Part shown: piece after piece, positions 47,207-54,627 of the stretch
Numbering within the stretch: position 1 is the stretch's first letter
Layout: each line of letters opens with the position of its first letter
Assembly (NCBI RefSeq): GCF_026586665.1
Contig: NZ_JAODIY010000048.1
Span: 1 to 64,000, forward strand
Reading direction: 5' to 3'
Source: Halovenus rubra
GTDB lineage: Archaea > Halobacteriota > Halobacteria > Halobacteriales > Haloarculaceae
Length of the DNA: 64,000 bases
Position numbers and translations under genes: made by a program
Notes under the pieces: generated by a model
What the model was told of the DNA's origin: nothing
What the model saw: only the letters and a program-made list of their open reading frames with translations
The model's database searches: none

Positions 47207-48483
47207 ACGATAACCAATGGGCAGTCAGCGTTGTTCTCGCACTGGTTGGTGTAGGAGTTGCGACTGGAACGCCGTTTCTTGTCGGGCTTGCAGTGGCACC
47301 ACTGTCGTTTGTCGCCGCCGCAGGCTTCGATACCGCACCGAAACCAGCCGTCGAGCTTACCCGTGAGTTTGTGACCGCTCACGAGACAGAAGTAAAAACC
47401 GGCGACCCGGGTGAACGGATTACGGTCAACCTTACGCTTAGAAACACTGCATCATATCCGCTCACTGATATCCGGGTTATCGATGGCGTCCCCACCGACA
47501 TCCCAGTTGTGAGTGGAACTCCGCGAGGCTGTTACAGCCTCGGCCCAGACGAAACCGCAACAATCGAATACGAAATCGAGTTGCGTCGCGGTGAACACGC
47601 CTTTAGAGATGCAACGGTCCGGAGTCGAGGCCCCAGTGCGGTCGGCCAACAAACCGAAACAAAGCCTGTCGCAGGTGATGCACAACTTGGCTGCTTGGCG
47701 TTCGTTGATAACGTGCCGATAGATCAAGGGACCAACGATTTCGCCGGTCAGATACCGACAAACGATGGCGGTAACGGAGTCGAATTCTACTCTGTCCGAG
47801 ACTACGAGCCCGGGGACTCAGTCCGCTCGATAGATTGGCGACGGTACGCGAACAGTCGAGAACTTGCAACTGTTGAGTTCAGAGCCGAACGGGCGACGCG
47901 AGTGGTGTGTCTCGTGGATAGCCGGCGGAGTCAACAGCGTGCGCCGTCGGACGACCATCTGCCCGCACTGAACCTGATAGTCGCTGCCGCCGAACGGACG
48001 TTCGACGCCGTCATCGACAATGGGTATCCAACGGGTGTCGTCAGCCTCAACAACCGCTCCCATCGGTTCGTGGAGCCGGGAACCGACGGCCAAACCCGGA
48101 CCACAGCGACATCACTGCTTGACGCAATCAGAGAACAGACAGAAGACACCGAGCAACACGTCCAGACACGCTGGGGCGAACCGCTCACTGTGATTCCGTC
48201 TTTGCTCCCGAGCAACGCACAGGTTATCCTGTTTTCGTCGTTCATTGATGACTATCCTGTGGATTTGGTCAAGCAACTCAGAGAACACGGCTATCCCGTC
48301 TGTGTCGTTTCACCGGATATTGCGACCGGTCGTAAAGATACAGCCGGCCGACTGACCGCTATCCAGCGTCGGACACGACTTACAGAGACACGCCAAACAG
48401 GTTCACACGTCGTCGACTGGGATATGGGCGACCCAATTGGTATTGTCCTGAATAAGGTTGTATCAGAGGTGTCACATATATGA
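47203..48483 (+). CDS. DUF58-domain protein
   Basis: A 426-residue protein. Two N-terminal hydrophobic segments (7-45) are followed by a beta-rich region (70-150) and the DUF58 signature YSVRDYEPGDSVRSIDWRRYA (split as YSVRDYEPGDS and VRSIDWRRYA). It continues into a VWA-like fold with LVDSRRS. DUF58 proteins pair with MoxR ATPases, apparently as a chaperone-like metal-insertion or assembly system. Both neighbours overlap it by four bases. Confidence 0.9.
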   Translation: MNDNQWAVSVVLALVGVGVATGTPFLVGLAVAPLSFVAAAGFDTAPKPAVELTREFVTAHETEVKTGDPGERITVNLTLRNTASYPLTDIRVIDGVPTDIPVVSGTPRGCYSLGPDETATIEYEIELRRGEHAFRDATVRSRGPSAVGQQTETKPVAGDAQLGCLAFVDNVPIDQGTNDFAGQIPTNDGGNGVEFYSVRDYEPGDSVRSIDWRRYANSRELATVEFRAERATRVVCLVDSRRSQQRAPSDDHLPALNLIVAAAERTFDAVIDNGYPTGVVSLNNRSHRFVEPGTDGQTRTTATSLLDAIREQTEDTEQHVQTRWGEPLTVIPSLLPSNAQVILFSSFIDDYPVDLVKQLREHGYPVCVVSPDIATGRKDTAGRLTAIQRRTRLTETRQTGSHVVDWDMGDPIGIVLNKVVSEVSHI

Positions 48484-49892
48484 GTATTGTTCGCAATGAG
48501 GATGAACTGCCACGAACAACACGCAATACGCTCATTGTTGGCGTCGCTATCGCTATCAGTGGGCTGGCACTACACGAGCCAGCCATTATCGGCGCTGCTA
48601 TCGCTGGGGTGTTGGTCGGAGTCAGCGTTGTCGGTCTCACTGGTTGCCCGGAGCGAGCCACACTGGGAGCGGCGATTCTCCCGCTGGGACTTAGTATCGC
48701 TGTTGGATTGGTTGGCGTGATGATAACTGGAGTCACTATCTCGACGCTCGGCGGCAATGTTGTGGTTTCCAGTTCAGTGTATAGTGGTGTTGCTGCTGTC
48801 GTCGCCACGTTACTCGGAGCAGGTGTCGTCGGGACAGTAACCAACAGCGTCTCCCACGAAGCGGCATCAAGAGCACTCCTCAGTGCATTCGTGGGGGCGC
48901 TCACGGCCGCGGGACTTGTCGGATTCAGTCTGTCGGTCACAACCCCGAGTTCAACCGAGTCCATAGTTCAGACAGTCACTTACACCACCGGAGGCAGTTG
49001 GGGGAAACTCGTGGCCGCCATTATGCTCTCGGCACAAATACTGGTATTCTCGGCCTATGCGACGCCAGCTGCCGCCATATCGTCACCGGGGAACCGAAAC
49101 AGGATTGTGACAATGAGACGGCAATTTCTGCTCGCTACCGTCCTCGTCACAGGGTCGTTCATCGCACTCATCTGGATGCTCCAGTCTGTCGGCGCTGACT
49201 GGGTTGTTACGAACATATTCAATACGGTAGTTGTCAGGCTGTTACTGACAGCCTGTTCTGCCCTCGGATTGGGTATCACGGTTGCCGCGCTGTTCGTACG
49301 AATATCGTGGCATCGCAAAGAAGACGGGCAGAACCCAGATGCGGGTATCATTGTAGGGACGATAATGAGCGTGACTGTCATTATCGGCGGAGGCATACTT
49401 CTTGGAGCCTCAGCAGAACAACTGTTTCTTGTGCCGACGCTGCTCGTGCTTGCCGGCCTCAGTATCTGGCTGGGAGTAGTGTTTGCAGATTTTAACCTTA
49501 CCCAGAAGGCAAGACAAGAACTTCCAGCAGTTCTCGGAGCTCTCTGCCTTGTTGGAGCACTTGCCGTCGGTGCTAGTGTCGGCGGAACGGCGACGCTTGG
49601 GCGCTCCGAACTCGGGACTGTCCTCGCACTGAGTGGCGGACTATTTACGTACGCGATTGGGCAGTACGGGACCACGGTTACAGCAGAAGTCGGCGGACGA
49701 GCCACAATGCCAGAGCCACAACTCGTTCACGTTGCCTACGTGGGAAGCGTCATCATTATCGGAATGGTGTTGGCAGTCGTCGGGTACCTGTGTGCGATGT
49801 TCGTTGCACCAACATTTTCACTCCCATCAACAGTCGGCTTGGTCAGCGCGCTCGTTGCGACAGTGGGGCTTCTCAGGTTCCTGCGTCGGTAG
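48480..49892 (+). CDS. Polytopic membrane protein of the DUF58/MoxR locus
   Basis: A 470-residue protein with about 12 hydrophobic segments and little else. I recall a similarly placed haloarchaeal family annotated as DUF7519, not verified. It starts in the DUF58 stop (ATGA) and its end overlaps the convergent MoxR gene by 20 bases. It may be the membrane platform of the system. Confidence 0.75.
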   Translation: MSIVRNEDELPRTTRNTLIVGVAIAISGLALHEPAIIGAAIAGVLVGVSVVGLTGCPERATLGAAILPLGLSIAVGLVGVMITGVTISTLGGNVVVSSSVYSGVAAVVATLLGAGVVGTVTNSVSHEAASRALLSAFVGALTAAGLVGFSLSVTTPSSTESIVQTVTYTTGGSWGKLVAAIMLSAQILVFSAYATPAAAISSPGNRNRIVTMRRQFLLATVLVTGSFIALIWMLQSVGADWVVTNIFNTVVVRLLLTACSALGLGITVAALFVRISWHRKEDGQNPDAGIIVGTIMSVTVIIGGGILLGASAEQLFLVPTLLVLAGLSIWLGVVFADFNLTQKARQELPAVLGALCLVGALAVGASVGGTATLGRSELGTVLALSGGLFTYAIGQYGTTVTAEVGGRATMPEPQLVHVAYVGSVIIIGMVLAVVGYLCAMFVAPTFSLPSTVGLVSALVATVGLLRFLRR

Positions 49893-50856
49893 CGCTCTCA
49901 GCCGGAGTCTCCATCGCAGGCACGTCAACGGAATTAAGCACAGATCGTACAACATCGGCTGGGTCTATACCGCGGACGCTCGCCTCGGGATCGAGGACCA
50001 GTCTATGTGCGAGTGCGGCGGGAGCAACGTGTTTTATATCATCAGGAACGACGTAGGATCGCCCCTCGATAGCAGCGTGGGCACGGGCAAGTTCAAACAA
50101 CCGTTGGACGCCACGAGGGGAGACGCCAACCTGAACGCGTCCGTCAGTGCGGGTTGCTCGACAGAGCGCGCCAATGTAGTCTCGGACCGGGTCGTCAACA
50201 GAGACAGTCTCAGGGCTCTTCTGTACCTCCAGTACGGTCTCACTGTCGATGACTTGTGAGACAGTTGGGTCGGGACGGTCCCGTTGTGCGCGGCGGTCGA
50301 TAAGTTCACGCGTGCCCGCTTCATCGGGATACCCCAACGATGTTTTGACCATGAACCGGTCGCGCTGCGCCTCTGGAAGTTCGAATGTGCCTTCCTGCTC
50401 AACGGGATTCTGTGTCGCGATGACGATAAACGGTTCCGGTAGTTTGTGGCTTTCGCCGTCGACGGTAACCTGTCTTTCTTCCATCGCTTCCAGCAGCGCA
50501 GATTGCGTCTTTGGCGGTGCACGGTTGATTTCATCGGCAAGGACAATGTTGGCAAACACGGGGCCGGGGGTGAAGTGGAACTCGCCAGTTCCTTCTTCGA
50601 AGACGTAGGAGCCGGTCACGTCAGAGGGCATGAGGTCGGGCGTAAACTGGATACGGGAGAAGTCAAGGCCGAGAGCAGTCGACAGCGACCGGGCAGTCAG
50701 CGTCTTTCCGGTCCCGGGAACGTCCTCAAGTAGGACGTGGCCCCGGGCGACAACGCCGGCCAGCAGCTCTCTCAGAACCGACCGGTCGACGACGACTACC
50801 GACTGTACTTCATCAAGGACAGTCTCGGCGCGGGTAGTAGTTTTCTCTACGGACAT
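49873..50856 (-). CDS. MoxR-family AAA ATPase
   Basis: A 327-residue AAA+ ATPase. Walker A is in EDVPGTGKT (44-52), Walker B is VLADEI (105-110), followed by the MoxR signature NRAPPKTQSALLEAMEE. A C-terminal helical lid with DDIKHVAP follows. The ATG at 50856 (MSVEKTTTRA) was chosen because a TATA-like GAATATAAACC lies about 27 bases upstream and the longer frame is unlike the family. It is convergent with the cluster it presumably serves and divergent from cetZ. Confidence 0.92.
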   Translation of the reverse strand: MSVEKTTTRAETVLDEVQSVVVVDRSVLRELLAGVVARGHVLLEDVPGTGKTLTARSLSTALGLDFSRIQFTPDLMPSDVTGSYVFEEGTGEFHFTPGPVFANIVLADEINRAPPKTQSALLEAMEERQVTVDGESHKLPEPFIVIATQNPVEQEGTFELPEAQRDRFMVKTSLGYPDEAGTRELIDRRAQRDRPDPTVSQVIDSETVLEVQKSPETVSVDDPVRDYIGALCRATRTDGRVQVGVSPRGVQRLFELARAHAAIEGRSYVVPDDIKHVAPAALAHRLVLDPEASVRGIDPADVVRSVLNSVDVPAMETPAESATDAGT

Positions 50857-51150
50857 ACCCGAGTACAAGATGCCAGCTGGTTTATATTCACTGGATACTC
50901 TCATACTGACAAGTTACAGATAGTTCGTGTGTCGCAGCAAAGAAAGCGCATGCAGCCAACGATGTGAGCAGAGGGTGACCCAATTGGCACCGAGAGAATG
51001 TCGGTGTTAATCGAAGCGCCAGCAGGTGCGTCAGACACAGATTCAAATAGGAGGAGATACTGGACCTCAACAGAGTGCAACCCCGTGGCAGACACGGCCG
51101 AAACACAGACATACCTCGCTACTCAACAGACCCAACATCAATCCACACTT

Positions 51151-52326
51151 ATGAAGCTTGCAACAATCGGTGTCGGTAACGCCGGCACAAAGATTCTTGA
51201 CCGGATGCTGGAGTTCGAAGATAAGACGAATCGAAGCCTCTGTCGACACGCAATGGCAATCAACACCGCCCGGACAGACCTTGCCAAACCGGATTTTATT
51301 CCACCGGAGCGGCGTGTCCTCATCGGCGATACACATCAAGGGGCAAAGGGCCACGGTGTTGGCGGCGATGTCGAAGTCGGCGCTGATGTCGCAAAGACCG
51401 AGATTGAGGAGATTCGCCGGGCGTTCGACGACGTAGAAATTCACGACGTAGACGCCCTTCTCGTCTCCGCCGGTCTCGGTGGCGGTACCGGCAGCGGTGC
51501 CGGTCCAGTCGTCATCGATGAACTACAGAAGATGTACGATGAACCGGTGTATGGACTGGGGGTTCTCCCAGGCGAGTACGAGGGTGGCCGTCCCGCACTG
51601 AACGCGGCCCGGTCACTGCAGTCGTTCGTTACGAAAGTCGACAATTTTGTCGCCTTCGATAACGACGCCTGGCGCGCTCGTGACCAGACCATCGAAGAAG
51701 GGTACGACGAGATGAACGGCGAGTTGGCGACTCGTATCGTCACACTCCTCGCTGCGGGCGAGAAAGACGATACAGACGTCGCAGAGAACGTGATGGACTC
51801 CAGTGACATCATGCGGACGCTTGATACCGGCGGTATCTCTTCGATTGGCTATGCTTCGAGCCCAGTCGACGCACAGAAAGGGCTTATCGGACGGTTCCGA
51901 GAAGACGACGAAGAGTTCAACGCTGATGAGGCAACCGACGCGACAAAAATCAAGGGCCTCGTCCGCCGTGCGGTTAACTCCCGGCTGACGATTCCCTGTG
52001 AGGTATCGAGTGCCGACCGCGTATTGGTAGTCATCTCGGGTCCCCCAGAGATGTTCGCCAGAAAAGGGCTCGAAAGCGCCCGCCAGTGGCTCGAAGACAC
52101 CGCAGATACCGTCGAGGTACTGGCCGGCGACGACCCACGAGAGAATGCAACCGAACTGGCCGCGGCCGTCCTGCTCTCGAACGTGACTGAGACCCCGCGT
52201 GTCGATGAGATTCAGGACCAAGCGGTCGACGCACAGAACAAGATTCAGGAACTTGACGCAGTCCGTGAGCAAGAAATCGAGGAGCTCATCACGGATGACG
52301 ATGACGAACTCGACCCGGTTGTCTAA
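51151..52326 (+). CDS. cetZ: CetZ tubulin-like protein, copy 1
   Basis: A 391-residue tubulin/FtsZ-superfamily GTPase of the CetZ group, which controls cell shape and motility in haloarchaea. The N-terminal nucleotide region is GVGNAGTK (7-14). The tubulin signature GGGTGSG is at 110-116. The T7-like loop is ENVMDSSDIMRTLD with acidic Asp216 and Asp219. The tail is acidic (TDDDDELDPVV), as in known CetZ. The start is the conserved MKLATIG; the upstream in-frame extension is not conserved. Confidence 0.93.
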   Translation: MKLATIGVGNAGTKILDRMLEFEDKTNRSLCRHAMAINTARTDLAKPDFIPPERRVLIGDTHQGAKGHGVGGDVEVGADVAKTEIEEIRRAFDDVEIHDVDALLVSAGLGGGTGSGAGPVVIDELQKMYDEPVYGLGVLPGEYEGGRPALNAARSLQSFVTKVDNFVAFDNDAWRARDQTIEEGYDEMNGELATRIVTLLAAGEKDDTDVAENVMDSSDIMRTLDTGGISSIGYASSPVDAQKGLIGRFREDDEEFNADEATDATKIKGLVRRAVNSRLTIPCEVSSADRVLVVISGPPEMFARKGLESARQWLEDTADTVEVLAGDDPRENATELAAAVLLSNVTETPRVDEIQDQAVDAQNKIQELDAVREQEIEELITDDDDELDPVV

Positions 52327-52368
52327 CCGTGACGACAGTATCCGAGAGGTCAGTACGGTGATACCGAT

Positions 52369-53505
52369 ATGAAATTCGCACTCGTCGGCGTCGGGGGTGC
52401 AGGAGGCCGAATCGTTGACCGACTCCATGAGGAGGAAGCTGCAACCGGTCGGTCGTTTTCGAACGGGAGCCTTCTCGCCTTCGATACGGACCGCTCGGCG
52501 TTCGAGGGAATGGACCATATTCCGCTGGACAGACATATCCTTGTCGGCGACACTCATCCCGACATCCGCGGGGAAGGTGTCGACGGCGATATCGAGCTTG
52601 CAGTCTCAGTTGCTCGTGAGGACCGCAACGAACTTCACCGAGAGTTCGACAAGCTCAAACTCCACGAACTTGACGCAGTCGTACTCGTTGGTGGGCTCGC
52701 TGGAGGCACCGGCGGTGGCCTCGGCGCGGTTATCCTGGAGAGCCTCCAGACGCTGACCGACATTCCAGTGTATGCTATCGGCGTTCTTCCTGACGGCGGC
52801 GAACCCGACCAACACATCGTAAACGCAGCCGAATCGCTTCAGTCATTTGTTCGCCTTGCCGACAGCGTCATCCTCTTTGATAATGACGCGTGGCACGACA
52901 GCGCCGACACCCTTGAAACAGCGTATGACAGTTTGAACGATGGGCTTGCCCAACGAGTAAGCGCAATGCTTGGGCTGAATGAACTTGCGGATGCCGACAT
53001 CGCCGAGAACACGCTGGACTCAAGCGACCTGATAAAGACACTTGATAGCGGTGGTATTTCGGTAATCGGACAGGCAACTGTCGAGTTAGAAGACAGCGGG
53101 TTCTTTGACCGAATCGTCTCGCTGTTCCGGAACGGTGATGAGACTGAAGACGATGGGACGACGACGACGCTTGCGATGCGAACACAGGACCTCGTCCAAG
53201 AGGCAACAACGCGAAACCTGACAACCCCCTGTGAGATGTCAAGTACAGACCGTGGGCTCCTGCTCGTTTCCGGGCCGGCGGAGGAAATTTCACGGAAAGG
53301 CTTCGAGAGTGGTCGCTACTGGCTCGAACAAGAGAGTGACGCAGCCGAGGTGTTTGCGGGCGACGAGCCACGGCCGAACGGATCGACAGTCACCGCGAGT
53401 GTTCTCCTCTCAAACGTGACTGAAATTCCACGAGTCGACCGGCTCAAAGAGCGCGCAGTCGAGGCAAAACAGACGTCTACCAGCAAGCACCAGCCACAAG
53501 ACTGA
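52369..53505 (+). CDS. CetZ-like protein, copy 2 (diverged)
   Basis: A 378-residue paralogue 42 bases after the first cetZ. Shared blocks include GVLP, LQSFV, FDNDAWH, DSSDLIKTLDSGGIS, LLSNVTEIPRVD. The signature loop is AGGTGGG (111-117) instead of GGGTGSG, the N-terminus is GVGGAGG (7-13), and the acidic tail is replaced by a short TSTSKHQPQD end. It probably co-polymerises with or regulates the first copy; whether it hydrolyses GTP is unclear. Confidence 0.9.
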   Translation: MKFALVGVGGAGGRIVDRLHEEEAATGRSFSNGSLLAFDTDRSAFEGMDHIPLDRHILVGDTHPDIRGEGVDGDIELAVSVAREDRNELHREFDKLKLHELDAVVLVGGLAGGTGGGLGAVILESLQTLTDIPVYAIGVLPDGGEPDQHIVNAAESLQSFVRLADSVILFDNDAWHDSADTLETAYDSLNDGLAQRVSAMLGLNELADADIAENTLDSSDLIKTLDSGGISVIGQATVELEDSGFFDRIVSLFRNGDETEDDGTTTTLAMRTQDLVQEATTRNLTTPCEMSSTDRGLLLVSGPAEEISRKGFESGRYWLEQESDAAEVFAGDEPRPNGSTVTASVLLSNVTEIPRVDRLKERAVEAKQTSTSKHQPQD

Positions 53506-53506
53506 G

Positions 53507-54526
53507 TCAGTCTGCTATGACGCCACCGTCGAGATTCGCCAAAAACCGCGAGAGGTGAATCCGGTCGCTTGTCCCATCGGCAATATCCATGTCTATTTCG
53601 CCGGCAAGCTGATGAACGGTGGCAAGTTCCGAACCGGTGTACCGCGACCGGGAGACATCAAGCACCGATTCGAGTACCTCCGCACCGCTGTACCCTTCAT
53701 CGATGAGTAGTTCATCAAGTGTCGAGCGTGCGTCAGTAAAGTCACCGGCTTCGGCATCGGCAATCATCTCCTGAACGCGCTCGTCGGTATCAACTGCAGA
53801 GAGCACTTCGTATGCGGTACTCATCGTCAGTTCGTCTTTCTGTTCGGCGGTTGTCTGGGCTGAGAGGATTGCCTCTCGCAGGTCGCCGCTTGCGGCCCCG
53901 GCAACGTACTCTAGTCCTTCCTCGTCGTATGGGACATCTTCCCGTTCGACAATTGTTTTGAGTACGCTGATTAGTTCGTCTTGCGTCGGTGCACGGACCG
54001 GAACAGGGTAACACCGTGACCGAATCGGCGAGATGAGGGCGGAGGGCTGTCGGGTAGCGATGACAAACTGTGTTACCTCGTGGTACTGTTCCATGACTCG
54101 ACGTAACGCCTGCTGGAAGTCTTCACGCATCCCCTCGGCGTTGTCGAGCAACACAGTCTTGTACTCGCCGGTGACTGGCATGTTGGCCGCTGATTCCTTG
54201 AGGACGTGGTTGATGAGGTCCGCTTTCGAGGAGTTGCGGCGGCGTTTGGAGTCGATAAACTGCGAGAAGCGTGGGTCTTTACTGATCTCTTTTTTTGTCG
54301 AGTCAAAGAAATCCGAAACGTTGATTTCGACTCGGTCGGCGTCGGGTTTGTCGTGTAACTCCCGCGTAAGCGCACGGACACCTGCAGTCTTGCCGCTTCC
54401 TTTTGGCCCGTGGACAACAAGATTCATCGGTTCTTCGAGCGCGCGGCCGAGGTTGTCCCTAACCTCTTTTTGGGGCAACTCATCCAGCGCGGGGGCATGT
54501 TGCTCCGTCCACAGTGGCGTCTCCAT
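53507..54526 (-). CDS. rfcC: Replication factor C small subunit (second type)
   Basis: A 339-residue AAA+ clamp-loader subunit. Walker A is GPKGSGKT (40-47); the Walker B position reads DNAE (128-131); the SRC motif is 170-172; a collar domain is C-terminal. Haloarchaea have two small subunits and this resembles the more diverged RfcC. The weak Walker B suggests a non-hydrolysing or slow position. It is convergent with cetZ copy 2, two bases apart. Confidence 0.88.
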   Translation of the reverse strand: METPLWTEQHAPALDELPQKEVRDNLGRALEEPMNLVVHGPKGSGKTAGVRALTRELHDKPDADRVEINVSDFFDSTKKEISKDPRFSQFIDSKRRRNSSKADLINHVLKESAANMPVTGEYKTVLLDNAEGMREDFQQALRRVMEQYHEVTQFVIATRQPSALISPIRSRCYPVPVRAPTQDELISVLKTIVEREDVPYDEEGLEYVAGAASGDLREAILSAQTTAEQKDELTMSTAYEVLSAVDTDERVQEMIADAEAGDFTDARSTLDELLIDEGYSGAEVLESVLDVSRSRYTGSELATVHQLAGEIDMDIADGTSDRIHLSRFLANLDGGVIAD

Positions 54527-54627
54527 TGCCAGAAACTACCAGTCCATCGAGTACAAATCTTCCCATCTTGGTCTGCGAAGCTCTCAGCAACAACAGCCTT
54601 TATTTGCATATTTAGCCATAGATATAT

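Noticed and set aside
50998-51150. In-frame 51-codon extension of the first CetZ
   Set aside because: The conserved CetZ N-terminus begins at MKLATIG (51151); the extension is not protein-like and overlaps the promoter region.
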